The position numbers were made by a program, and so were the translations under genes. Shown one piece after another: positions 1 to 7,254 of a stretch of DNA of 18,135 nucleotides. Source of the stretch: Palsa-1233 sp031367105. Lineage in GTDB: Bacteria > Gemmatimonadota > Gemmatimonadetes > Gemmatimonadales > GWC2-71-9. How positions within the stretch are numbered: position 1 is the stretch's first letter; every line of letters begins with the position of its first letter. The notes under the pieces were generated by a model. The model worked only from the letters and a program-made list of their open reading frames with translations, searched no databases and was not told the DNA's origin. Where the stretch lies: the NCBI GenBank assembly GCA_031367105.1, contig JANLPG010000040.1:1-18135 (forward strand), in the 5' to 3' direction.

Positions 1-2
1 TG

Positions 3-446
3 GCCCAGGAGATCGGACGCACCCCGACCGATGAGGAACTCTCCACCGCGCTCAATATGTCGCTCGACGATGTCCGCGATGCGAAGCGACTCTTCGTGAC
101 CGAGGTGTCACTCGATGCCCCGGTGGAAAGCGGCGACAACCGGTCGGCGTCACTCGGGGAGCGGATCCCGTTGGGCGAAGGGGGGGAGATCGAGTCGCAC
201 ACCGATGAGGTGCTCCGACGCGATTTCATCGATCGCCTCTTCCGCCGTTACCTGACGCCGCGCGAGCGGAGGATCCTCTCCCTCTACTACGGCCTCGATC
301 CCAAGGAAGAGGCGCGAACACTGGAGGAAATCGGTGAGGCGCTCGGCGTGACCCGCGAGCGAATTCGCCAGCTCCGGGAGCGCGCCTTCGCCAAGTTGCG
401 CGCCTGCCCAGAAGTCCAGCATCTGGGAGAGTTCCGGGCCGCCTAG
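3..446 (+). CDS. RNA polymerase sigma factor, RpoD/SigA-like, C-terminal part (5' truncated by window)
   Basis: The reading frame is open from the window edge, so the start lies upstream; 147 residues are visible. The first part (AQEIGRTPTDEEL...) matches sigma-70 region 3. The LTPRERRIL...TLEEIGEALGVTRERIRQLRERAFAKLR stretch is a classic region 4: 4.1 plus the 4.2 helix-turn-helix that reads the -35 element. The insert between regions 3 and 4 is long and acidic-glycine rich. Region 3 and the RERIRQ helix place it with group 1/2 (RpoD/SigA/SigB-type) sigma factors rather than ECF factors. The tail (CPEVQHLGEFRAA) differs from the usual primary-sigma ending, so a group 2 alternative sigma is possible. 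The next gene starts 54 bp downstream and no terminator is visible between them. Confidence 0.9.
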   Translation, partial: AQEIGRTPTDEELSTALNMSLDDVRDAKRLFVTEVSLDAPVESGDNRSASLGERIPLGEGGEIESHTDEVLRRDFIDRLFRRYLTPRERRILSLYYGLDPKEEARTLEEIGEALGVTRERIRQLRERAFAKLRACPEVQHLGEFRAA

Positions 447-500
447 ATTGCAGGCGATGTCTCACCGCCCCACCCTCCCTCGCACCGGTCTCGGCGCACC

Positions 501-1727
501 GTGAACGAGCACGTCGCGGAGCGCATCACCGCCGCCATCGGTCCGGAGTTCGTCCGGTCCGACGTGAGCGGTCGCGTCCTGGTCACCCCTCCAAACACCG
601 AGGCGCTCTCCCGCATCCTGGGCCTCGCCTACGATGACGGCTGGTCGGCGGTGGTCTTCGGCACCGGCACCTGGCAGAGCGACGACACCCCTTCCCAGAT
701 ATCCATCTCGATGCGCGCGATCGACCAGGTTCCGGAATTCAACCGGGATGAGCCCAGCGTCGTCGTTCCGGCCGGCGTGCCGTTGGATCGGCTCCGCCGG
801 CAAGCAGTGGAGGCCGACTGGTGGTTGCCGCTCGACCCGCCGGGCCGCCCCGATCGGACGGTCGGCTCGCTGCTCGCCACGGCGACGGCAGGGCCGCTCC
901 GACACGGTTTCGGACCGGTGCGCGACCAGATCCTCGGACTCACTGTCGTCACCGGCGATGGGCGGATCCTCCGTTCGGGGGAGGCCGCGGCAACTCCGTC
1001 GGTCGAAGTCGATCCGGTGAAGCTCCACGTCGGCGGCTTCGGCGGCTTCGGGGTGATCACGGAGTGCCGCATCCGGCTGCAGCCCATCCCCGGAGCCGAC
1101 ACGACCTGGGTGGCGATCGGCGACCGCGATCGCCTGACACGGGTCGCGCGCAACCTGGCGGAGCGGGGGATTCCCGCTGCGGCCGTCGAATTGATCTCGC
1201 CCGCGCTGGCCTCGGAGCCCGACTGGGTCCTGGCGGTGCGGCTGCTCGGTGCGGATGCGACGGCAGTGCAGGCGGTCGGTGCGACGCTGGCGGAGGGGAC
1301 GGAGTGGCCCGGTTGGAGCGAGCTGCCGCCGGAGCGGAGCGGGTTGCTCTGGAATGGCTCGGCCCGCGCCATAACCGGTGCGCCGGTGACCCTGCGCCTC
1401 GGCGTGATGGCAGCCGGACTGGATGAGACGCTCGACCTGGTGATCGGCCGCCTGGGTGAGGGGATGTTGACTGCGAGCGTGCTGAGCGGTTCGCTGCGCT
1501 GGAGCGGTCACTCCGACATCGAAAGCCTGAGGGCACTCCGGTCGTTGCTGGCGGCCCGGGAAATCCCGCTGACGCTTGAGCGCGCGCCGTGGCGCATCCG
1601 CGAAGCGGTGGGACACTTTGGTGCCTATCGCGAAGGGATGGGTGGGTTGGTGAGCCGGCTGCGTGAATCCTACGACCCGCGCAATGTTCTCGTCACCGCC
1701 GTTCAGGTGCCGGAGCGCGCTGCGTGA
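501..1727 (+). CDS. FAD-binding oxidoreductase, glycolate oxidase GlcE-like
   Basis: 408 aa with a GTG start, the first start codon in frame after the stop at 444. The N-terminal half is a PCMH-type FAD-binding domain: PPNTEALSRIL near residue 33, a FGTGTW pyrophosphate loop near residue 53, then TVGSLLATATAGPLRHGFG and VRDQILGLTVVTGDG at roughly 120-155, matching the family's TIGG-ATN-SGP-R-GTVRDQVLG pattern. The C-terminus ends in an SYDPRNVL motif, as in GlcE/GlcD (FDP-x-x-L-NP). GlcE is the non-catalytic FAD subunit of glycolate oxidase in other bacteria. Here no GlcD or GlcF is adjacent, so the partner and substrate are open. The stop overlaps the next start (GTGA), implying translational coupling to the HAD gene. 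Confidence 0.85.
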   Translation: MNEHVAERITAAIGPEFVRSDVSGRVLVTPPNTEALSRILGLAYDDGWSAVVFGTGTWQSDDTPSQISISMRAIDQVPEFNRDEPSVVVPAGVPLDRLRRQAVEADWWLPLDPPGRPDRTVGSLLATATAGPLRHGFGPVRDQILGLTVVTGDGRILRSGEAAATPSVEVDPVKLHVGGFGGFGVITECRIRLQPIPGADTTWVAIGDRDRLTRVARNLAERGIPAAAVELISPALASEPDWVLAVRLLGADATAVQAVGATLAEGTEWPGWSELPPERSGLLWNGSARAITGAPVTLRLGVMAAGLDETLDLVIGRLGEGMLTASVLSGSLRWSGHSDIESLRALRSLLAAREIPLTLERAPWRIREAVGHFGAYREGMGGLVSRLRESYDPRNVLVTAVQVPERAA

Positions 1728-2407
1728 CGATCTCGATTCGCGGTGCCTGCTTTGATTTCAACGGCGTCATCGTCGATGACGAACGCCACCACTGCGCCGC
1801 CCTGATCGCGACGCTGGCCGACCACGGCATCCCGCTCGATCCGGCCGACTACTACCGGGACTATCTCGGCTACGATGATGCCGGCTGCTTCCGGCACGCC
1901 TGGCGTGAGGCGCGACCCACACTGACAGTGACCGAACTGACCGAGCTGGTGGCGGCTAAGGGCGAGCGCTATCGCACCCTGCTCAATCAGGACCTCACCC
2001 TCGTCCCGGGAGCACAGGCATTTGTGCATTCGCTCTCGGACCAGGGGGTCCGACTCGTCGTCGTCTCCGCTGCGCGGCGCTGGGAGATCGAGCACGTGCT
2101 GGACGCGGCCGCGTTACGCCGCTGCTTTCACGCCATTGTCGCGGCCGAGGATGTGACCCGCACCAAACCGGACCCGGAAGGGTACCTTCGCGGACTGTCC
2201 GCGCTGGGGCTCGCACCGCACGATTGCGTCGTCGTGGAGGATTCGCTGCCCGGATTGCGGGCCGGACGGGGCGCCGGAATGCGGGTTGCGATGCTGACCA
2301 CGTCGCACTCCCGCGACGAATTGCAGCGCGAGTCACCGGACCAGATCTGGGACGATTTTGTTGGCCACACGCCGGAGGAGCTGCCGTGGAACCCCACGTT
2401 GTCCTGA
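1724..2407 (+). CDS. HAD-superfamily hydrolase (subfamily IA, phosphoglycolate phosphatase / beta-phosphoglucomutase-like)
   Basis: 227 aa; its GTG overlaps the previous stop by 4 nt. The four HAD motifs are visible. Motif I is DFNGVIVDDE, with nucleophile D11 but Asn13 where most members have the second Asp. Motif II is VVVSAA (S115), motif III TKPDPEGY (K148), and motif IV VVVEDSLPGL (E172, D173). A helical cap fits residues 20-95. Family members remove phosphate from small sugar or acid phosphates in the cytoplasm. The DFNGV variant recurs in a recognisable subset of HAD proteins, so it may be a subfamily trait rather than a defect. Its position beside a GlcE-like gene makes 2-phosphoglycolate an attractive but unproven substrate. 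Confidence 0.85.
   Translation: MTISIRGACFDFNGVIVDDERHHCAALIATLADHGIPLDPADYYRDYLGYDDAGCFRHAWREARPTLTVTELTELVAAKGERYRTLLNQDLTLVPGAQAFVHSLSDQGVRLVVVSAARRWEIEHVLDAAALRRCFHAIVAAEDVTRTKPDPEGYLRGLSALGLAPHDCVVVEDSLPGLRAGRGAGMRVAMLTTSHSRDELQRESPDQIWDDFVGHTPEELPWNPTLS
2374..2380 (+). promoter_or_regulatory. Ribosome binding site that fixes the ygfZ start
   Basis: GGAGGAG lies 5 nt before the GTG at 2386, inside the 3' end of the HAD gene. The reading frame is open much further upstream (to an ATG at 2224), but that part would overlap the conserved HAD motif IV region, has no such site, and does not look like YgfZ. Confidence 0.75.
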
Positions 2408-3303
2408 ACAGTGCGGTATTGCGGGCCTTCGCCAGCCAGAACGCAGTGTTCCGGGTCGCCGATGCCGTCTTTCATCTCACCGGACCGGGCGTTGTCGATT
2501 GCCTGCAGGGCGTCCTCACCAACGACGTGATCAAGCCAGGAGCGAATTCGCTGGTGTGGGGCGGATTGCTCACCCCCAAGGGGATGATTATCAGCGATGC
2601 GTGGGTGCGCCGGCTCGGTGCGGAGGCGTGGGTCCTCGTCCCCGGCGCGGCGCGCACCACGGTGCAGCAGCTCTTCGCCCGCTCGTTCCCGCCCCGACTC
2701 GTCAGCGTCCGCGACGCAACCGATACCGTCGCGGTGCTCTGGATGACCGGTGCGGCGCCGGCGGCAATGGTCGCTGCCGATCTGGTACGTCCCCACGGAA
2801 GCGTGGCACCGTTCGCGGCACTCCTCCTCACCGAGCATCCTGAGCGAGACCAGAGTCAACTGGTCGCTGCGGGGTGGCCGATCGCTCCACCGAGCTGGGC
2901 TGACGCCTTCAAGTTGATCGAGGGATGGCCTACGCTGGGTCGGGAGATCGACGAGAAGACGCTGCCGCAGGAGGTGCGATTCGACGAGCTCGATGGCGTG
3001 AAGTACGACAAAGGATGCTATACCGGACAAGAAACGGTCGCCAGACTCCACTTCCGCGGTCACGCCAACCGGGCGGTGCGCGGCCTGCGCTGGATCGGCG
3101 AAAACGGCCCTGCCGACGCGGTGGTGCGAACCGCCGAACGTGAGATCGGGACGGTCCGCACACTCGGTCGCTTCGGTGCCAACTGGCTGGGGCTCGCGAT
3201 GCTCCGGCGGGACGTCGTCAGCGGCGAGGTGGTGGAGGCGGGGGGGCAGCCGGCGACGGTGGTCGCGTTGCCTTTCGAAGCGGTCGCGACCGAGTCGGCC
3301 TGA
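2386..3303 (+). CDS. ygfZ: Folate-binding protein YgfZ/GcvT family (Fe-S cluster maintenance)
   Basis: 305 aa from a GTG at 2386, chosen for the strong GGAGGAG just upstream. The signature KGCYxGQE occurs as KYDKGCYTGQE, with conserved Cys211; it identifies YgfZ against the paralogous aminomethyltransferase GcvT. The N-terminal VFHLTGPGVVDCLQGVLTNDV and GGLLTPKGMIISDAWV segments are the usual folate-binding fold. YgfZ is a cytoplasmic tetrahydrofolate-binding protein needed for assembly or repair of certain Fe-S enzymes. The gene overlaps the HAD gene by 22 bp, so the two are almost certainly cotranscribed with the GlcE-like gene. A GcvT-like identity is unlikely because the protein is short and the Cys motif is present. 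Confidence 0.9.
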   Translation: MEPHVVLNSAVLRAFASQNAVFRVADAVFHLTGPGVVDCLQGVLTNDVIKPGANSLVWGGLLTPKGMIISDAWVRRLGAEAWVLVPGAARTTVQQLFARSFPPRLVSVRDATDTVAVLWMTGAAPAAMVAADLVRPHGSVAPFAALLLTEHPERDQSQLVAAGWPIAPPSWADAFKLIEGWPTLGREIDEKTLPQEVRFDELDGVKYDKGCYTGQETVARLHFRGHANRAVRGLRWIGENGPADAVVRTAEREIGTVRTLGRFGANWLGLAMLRRDVVSGEVVEAGGQPATVVALPFEAVATESA

Positions 3304-3308
3304 AGACG

Positions 3309-3340
3309 CGACGCCCCGAACCGTGAGGTCCGGGGCGTCG
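3309..3340. terminator. Hairpin between convergent ygfZ and small lipoprotein genes
   Basis: CGACGCCCCG (3309-3318) and CGGGGCGTCG (3331-3340) are perfect 10-bp inverted arms. The loop can pair further (ACC with GGT). It begins 6 bp after the ygfZ stop and lies 27 bp beyond the convergent gene's stop, so it can serve both strands. No T-run follows on either strand, so it is an atypical intrinsic terminator. Confidence 0.7.
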
Positions 3341-3367
3341 GGGTGCGACAGTAGCCGAACGAACTGA

Positions 3368-3586
3368 TTACGGCTTCTTCGGAGCCGGGGCCATCATCGA
3401 GTCCTTCTTCGCGACCATGCTGTCGTGCTTGGCCACCATCGTGTCGTGGGTCGCCGCCATCGAGTCGCCAGTCGCAGCCGGAGTCGCAGCCGGAGCCGCC
3501 ATCGCCGTCGTATCCGCGGTCTCGGTCTTCTTCTCTCCGCACGCCGTAACGGCCACAACAGCCGCCACCATCAAGAACTTCCGCAT
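3368..3586 (-). CDS. Small Met-rich repeat lipoprotein
   Basis: 72 aa. The ATG at 3586 is preferred over an in-frame ATG 11 codons upstream because GGGGAGA (3591-3597) sits 4 nt before it and the signal peptide then begins with MRKF. The N-terminus MRKFLMVAAVVAVTACGEKK is a lipoprotein signal with a TAC lipobox and Cys16. The mature part is low complexity: an Ala/Thr/Pro stretch, then four 7-residue units of the form D-S/T-M-x-A-x-x (DSMAATH, DTMVAKH, DSMVAKK, DSMMAPA), then a Lys/Pro tail. No enzymatic domain is seen. It is probably anchored in the envelope. Similar Asp-Ser-Met lipoproteins are common, largely uncharacterised, and metal binding through the Met/His/Asp is only a guess. Confidence 0.8.
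   Translation of the reverse strand: MRKFLMVAAVVAVTACGEKKTETADTTAMAAPAATPAATGDSMAATHDTMVAKHDSMVAKKDSMMAPAPKKP
3383..3466 (-). repeat. Four 21-bp tandem units encoding 7-residue repeats
   Basis: Units lie at 3446-3466, 3425-3445, 3404-3424 and 3383-3403 on the minus strand. Each encodes Asp-Ser/Thr-Met at its start. The units are diverged at third positions, suggesting selection on the protein sequence rather than a very recent expansion. Confidence 0.8.
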
Positions 3587-3612
3587 CGCCTCTCCCCTGG
3601 TTTTGATGACGT

Positions 3613-3631
3613 TGGTCACCTAGTGGTCACC
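3613..3631. promoter_or_regulatory. Tandem TGGTCACC direct repeat upstream of the lipoprotein gene
   Basis: TGGTCACC occurs at 3613-3620 and again at 3624-3631, an 11-bp period close to one helical turn. Each core GGTCACC is itself dyad-symmetric around the central C. The position, 27-45 bp before the lipoprotein ATG, suits an operator. No regulator can be assigned. Confidence 0.35.
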
Positions 3632-3689
3632 GAAGCCGTTACCGTGTATCGGCCACTGTCGCCCAGTGCACCGGCCACAAGTTACGGAG

Positions 3690-3730
3690 CTGACGCCCGG
3701 TGTCAAGAAGCTAACCCTATTTGGCGTCAG
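3690..3730. promoter_or_regulatory. Inverted repeat in the lipoprotein/AAA+ divergent intergenic region
   Basis: CTGACGCC (3690-3697) and GGCGTCAG (3723-3730) are perfect 8-bp inverted arms separated by 25 bp. The pair lies between divergent genes, about 115 bp before the AAA+ start. It could be a split operator or a leader hairpin. The long spacer makes chance a real possibility. Confidence 0.25.
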
Positions 3731-3845
3731 AACTTCCGGGCCGCCCCCGGCCTGGAAACGGCGTTTTGGAGGGGGTCGGGACCTATCCGGAGCGCCCCGC
3801 GTATCATCCCTGACTGGTCGAAACCACATCTTTTCGGAGCCTGCT

Positions 3846-5288
3846 ATGCCCGTCCGCCCCGCCACCCTCGGTGACCTCGCACGCAGCCCCTGGGCCGAGC
3901 CCGGCCTCCGCGGGCGGTCGGTTCGGGAGGAGGTCCGAAGCAACCTGCTAGTCCGGATGGAGCGTGGCGAGCGACTTTTCCCCGGCATCCTCGGCTATGA
4001 GGACACCATCGAGCCGCAGCTGGTCAATGCCCTCCTGGCGCACCACGACTTCATCCTGCTCGGCACCCGGGGTCAGGCCAAGTCGCGACTCCTGCGAGCT
4101 TTGGTCGGCTTCCTCGACGAGGTAATTCCGATCGTGGCTGGCAGTGAGATCAATGACGACCCATTCGCGCCGATCTCCAAGTACGCTCGCGACCTGATCG
4201 AGGAGACCGGCGACGCCACCCCGATCGACTGGCTGCCGCGGGCGCAACGCTTCGTCGAGAAGCTGGCCACACCCGACGTCACGATCGCCGACATCATCGG
4301 CGACCTCGACCCGATCAAGGCGGCACGTGGTGGCCACATCCTCGGGAGCGAACTCACGATGCACTTCGGCCTCCTGCCACGGGCCAATCGCGGCATCTTC
4401 GCCCTCAATGAGCTGCCCGACCTCTCAGGGAAGATCCAGGTCGGGCTCTTCAACATCATGCAGGAGGGCGATGTCCAGATCAAAGGCTACCCGGTTCGGT
4501 TGCCGCTCGACATCCTGATCGCCTTCACTGCCAACCCCGAGGACTACACCGCGCGAGGCAAGATCATCACACCACTCAAGGATCGCATCGGCTCGGAGAT
4601 TCGCACCCACTCTCCCGAGAGCGTTGAATTGGGAATGGCGATCACCGCACAGGAGGCGTGGGTCGGGCGCGGGGAGCGCACGGTGAGCATTCCGTCGATC
4701 GTCTCCGAAATGGTCGAGCGGGTGGCGTTCGAGGCGCGGGCCGACAAACGGATCGACAAGCGTTCCGGGGTGAGTCAGCGACTGCCGATTTCGCTCCTCG
4801 AGATCGTGGTGAGTAACGCCGAACGTCGCACCCTGGCGTCCGGTGAATCGCGCGCGGTGGCTCGCGTGAGTGATGTCTATGCCGGCCTCCCCGCGATCAC
4901 CGGAAAACTCGAGCTGGAGTATGAGGGTGAATTGCAGGGGGGCGATGCGGTCGCACGTGAACTGGTCCGGCGTGCCGCCGGCGCGGTGTTCGAGGAGCGC
5001 GCTGGCGATGCCGAGGTCGAGGGAATCGTCGCGTGGTTCGACCAGGGTGGTGCACTCAAGGTCGGTGCCGAGGAGAAGACCGAAAGCTGTTGGCGCGGCT
5101 TCGGACTGATCCCCGGGTTGTTCGACCTGGTTCACGTCTGGGAACTGGCCGCCGTGGCGGACCACGATGGCACCGTGGCCGCGTGCGAACTCGTGCTCGA
5201 GGCACTCGCCGCGCGCCAGCGGATCACGCGCAGCGATGAGTATGGCTGGCAGCGGGCGCGGGCATCGCGGAGGAAGGGGGAGAATTGA
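3846..5288 (+). CDS. AAA+ ATPase, MoxR / Mg-chelatase ChlI-like
   Basis: 480 aa from the ATG at 3846, with GGAG 6 nt before it; the frame is open 60 codons further upstream, but that extension is GC-biased and unlike the family. Walker A is the variant GTRGQAKS (73-80). The Walker B region reads GIFALNELPDL with N188-E189 in place of Asp-Glu. Sensor/arginine-finger segments follow (FTANPEDYTARGKIITPLKDRIGSE). The GKIQVGLFNIMQEGDVQIKGYPVRLPLD stretch is highly typical of a ChlI-like cytoplasmic subfamily that is paired with a VWA protein. The Asn in Walker B appears to be the subfamily norm, from memory of relatives. No bacteriochlorophyll genes are nearby, so it is more likely a remodelling ATPase than a true Mg-chelatase. 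Its probable VWA partner is at 7255. Confidence 0.88.
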   Translation: MPVRPATLGDLARSPWAEPGLRGRSVREEVRSNLLVRMERGERLFPGILGYEDTIEPQLVNALLAHHDFILLGTRGQAKSRLLRALVGFLDEVIPIVAGSEINDDPFAPISKYARDLIEETGDATPIDWLPRAQRFVEKLATPDVTIADIIGDLDPIKAARGGHILGSELTMHFGLLPRANRGIFALNELPDLSGKIQVGLFNIMQEGDVQIKGYPVRLPLDILIAFTANPEDYTARGKIITPLKDRIGSEIRTHSPESVELGMAITAQEAWVGRGERTVSIPSIVSEMVERVAFEARADKRIDKRSGVSQRLPISLLEIVVSNAERRTLASGESRAVARVSDVYAGLPAITGKLELEYEGELQGGDAVARELVRRAAGAVFEERAGDAEVEGIVAWFDQGGALKVGAEEKTESCWRGFGLIPGLFDLVHVWELAAVADHDGTVAACELVLEALAARQRITRSDEYGWQRARASRRKGEN

Positions 5289-5298
5289 CCAATGGCAC

Positions 5299-5907
5299 TT
5301 ACTCGCTGACCGCCGCCACGACGATCGACGCCGACCTCGGCAACCCCAGCCACTCGGTGTTGAGCACCAGGTGGTACGCGTGCGAATCGTTCCAGTCCCG
5401 GTTGTAGTACTGCCGATGGTAGCGGGCGCGGTGTTTGTCGGTGTCGTACACCCGCTTTTCGGCTTCCGCTGCGGTCACCCCGAATCGCAGGGCGATCACG
5501 CCGCGCCGGTGCGCGACCGATGCCACCAGCTTGACGTGGAGTGCGTCGTCGCGACGGCCGATGACCGCAGATGCTGCGCGTCCAACCAGCACGGCGTGAT
5601 TCACGGCGGCCTCTGCCACCACCTGTTCGGTGATCCGGACCAGGCGCATCTCCTCCGCCTCAGGCAATTCTGCGGTCGTCGGGGTCAGCAGTTCCGGCGT
5701 CGCAACGGTGAGCGCCCGGGCGACGCGTTCCCCGAAGGTCGGTCCCCGCTCCTCCCGATCGCGGACTTCTTCGGGCGTGAGGCCTGACCGTGCGGCGACC
5801 TCATCCACCAACTGGTTGTCGACCACGCGCCAGCCGAGCCGGTCGGACACCAGTTTCGCGAGGGAAGAACCACCGGCCCCGTATTCACGCGAGATGGTGA
5901 TCAGCAT
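5299..5907 (-). CDS. Cytidylate kinase-like family protein (PF13189 type)
   Basis: 202 aa. The ATG directly abuts the upstream MFS stop (TGAATG), with GGAGG just before it. The N-terminal MLITISREYGAGGSSLAKLV is the glycine-rich P-loop of the cytidylate-kinase-like family; no Lys is present at the usual Walker position. VLVGRAASAV (107-116) and DTDKHRARYHRQYYNRDW with YHLVLNTEWLGL (155-189) are the usual lid and C-terminal motifs. Members phosphorylate or bind nucleotides in the cytoplasm, but most of this PF13189 branch has no proven substrate, so it should not be taken as the essential Cmk. It is convergent with the AAA+ gene, with 10 bp between stops. Confidence 0.85.
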   Translation of the reverse strand: MLITISREYGAGGSSLAKLVSDRLGWRVVDNQLVDEVAARSGLTPEEVRDREERGPTFGERVARALTVATPELLTPTTAELPEAEEMRLVRITEQVVAEAAVNHAVLVGRAASAVIGRRDDALHVKLVASVAHRRGVIALRFGVTAAEAEKRVYDTDKHRARYHRQYYNRDWNDSHAYHLVLNTEWLGLPRSASIVVAAVSE

Positions 5908-7173
5908 TCAGACCTCCGAGGGAACCCATAGCCGTTTGCGAAGAAGCAACGTCCCGACCAACCCGATCACGCCGTTGAAGAGCAGACTCCACGCGACGCC
6001 GAAATGCTCCGAGATGAACCCGGCCTGGAAGGCACCGATCGGGGCGAGGCCGAGCACCACGAAGGAGTAGACCGCCATCACTCGTCCCCGGAGTTCCGAG
6101 GGGGCGGCGAGCTGCAGTTCCGTCGCTGTCGCGATCCCCTGCCCCGCCATCGCTGCCCCGGCAACCGCGAGCGTCAATAATGCCGGCCACGGCGAGCGAA
6201 TGGTGGCAAGCACGATGGTCGCGAATGCCAGCGTCAGCGACGACACCACCGAGGTGCGCAGCCGAGAGATCCGGTTGCCGAGGGCCCCCATCGCAATCGC
6301 GCCAATGGCGGCTCCGACGCCGACCGCCGCCGTGAGTGCACCATAGCCACGCGAGCCGACGTGGAGGGCGTTGCGCGCATACACGGAGAGCATCGGAATG
6401 AAGCTCCCCGCGAAGACGGTGAGCAGCACCATCTGCCACGCGAGCGCAGCGAGCGTGGGCCGCAACTGGATGAAGCGCAATCCGGTGAACACCGAGGGCC
6501 GGTCGATCTCGGGACGAGGCACGTGCGGATGGGTGATCCGCGACAACCCAATCAGGACCGCGATGTAACTGAGTGCATTCAGCGCAAACGCGGCGCCAGG
6601 GCCGGCGGTCGCAACCACCACACCAGCGATCGCGGGGCCGACGACGCGCGCCAGATTGTAGGTGGTGCTGTTGATTGCGGCGGCGGAAATCAGGTCTTCG
6701 GGAGGCACCAGTTCGACGAGGAATGCCTGTCGTGCCGGTACCTCGAACGCCGTCGCGAGACCGAACACGATCGCGAGCCCGTAGATCCAGCCAACAGTCA
6801 CCTGACCGCTGAGGGTCAGCACCGCGAGCACGGCGGCCTCGCAAAGCATCACCAGCTGGAGCAGCATCACGAAGCGGCGCTTGTCGACCCGGTCCGCCAC
6901 CACGCCGCCGTAGAGGGTGAGCAGCAGAATCGGCAGGGTGCTGAGGGTGGTCACCAATCCGACGGCAAACGGCGAATGGGTCAGCTCGAGGACCAGCCAC
7001 CCCTGCGCGATCGACTGCATCCAGGTGCCGACCAGGGAAACACCCTGCCCGGCGAGGAAGCGGCGGAAGTCGACGTGCCGGAGCGCCCTCGCCGGGCCGT
7101 GATAGACCCCGCGACTCAGCTCGCGGAGCGGTTCGAGGCTGCGGCGGAGGAAGGGTGGCACGCGGAGGGTCAT
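5908..7173 (-). CDS. MFS transporter (MFS_3 / EntS-like exporter)
   Basis: 421 aa with many hydrophobic segments consistent with 12 membrane helices. The N-terminal half begins DFRRFLAGQGVSLVGTWMQSIAQGWLVLELT, the hallmark of the MFS_3/enterobactin-exporter-like group, followed by the loop 2-3 motif GGVVADRVDKRR (89-100). PARQAFLVELVPPEDLISAAAINSTTYNLARVVGPAIAG matches the second conserved block. These inner membrane carriers export small molecules by proton antiport; the substrate cannot be read from sequence. It is the first gene of a two-gene unit with the cytidylate-kinase-like gene. Its start is 81 bp from the divergent VWA start, and only a weak purine-rich site (GGAAAG) precedes the ATG. 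Confidence 0.9.
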   Translation of the reverse strand: MTLRVPPFLRRSLEPLRELSRGVYHGPARALRHVDFRRFLAGQGVSLVGTWMQSIAQGWLVLELTHSPFAVGLVTTLSTLPILLLTLYGGVVADRVDKRRFVMLLQLVMLCEAAVLAVLTLSGQVTVGWIYGLAIVFGLATAFEVPARQAFLVELVPPEDLISAAAINSTTYNLARVVGPAIAGVVVATAGPGAAFALNALSYIAVLIGLSRITHPHVPRPEIDRPSVFTGLRFIQLRPTLAALAWQMVLLTVFAGSFIPMLSVYARNALHVGSRGYGALTAAVGVGAAIGAIAMGALGNRISRLRTSVVSSLTLAFATIVLATIRSPWPALLTLAVAGAAMAGQGIATATELQLAAPSELRGRVMAVYSFVVLGLAPIGAFQAGFISEHFGVAWSLLFNGVIGLVGTLLLRKRLWVPSEV

Positions 7174-7219
7174 CTTTCCAAGCTAATCCCGGCGCTAGGG
7201 GGGCGAGGGGGCGTTCGCG

Positions 7220-7248
7220 TTGAACCTTTCCGCCCCCCGGGGTACCAT
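7220..7248 (+). promoter_or_regulatory. Sigma-70-type promoter of the VWA gene, predicted leaderless
   Basis: TTGAAC (7220-7225), a 17-bp spacer and TACCAT (7243-7248) fit a housekeeping promoter. A start site about 7 nt past the -10 falls on the ATG at 7255, leaving no room for a Shine-Dalgarno sequence. Confidence 0.55.
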
Positions 7249-7254
7249 CCCTCT

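Noticed and set aside
457..504. 15-codon mini-ORF (ATG 457) whose stop overlaps the GlcE-like GTG
   Set aside because: A leader peptide is conceivable, but there is no clear ribosome site and no notable residue pattern; a chance ORF of this length is common.
6361..7254. 298-codon upstream extension of the VWA frame
   Set aside because: It runs antisense through the MFS gene, has a His/Glu/Arg-rich composition typical of shadow frames, and the family's N-terminus begins at 7255.
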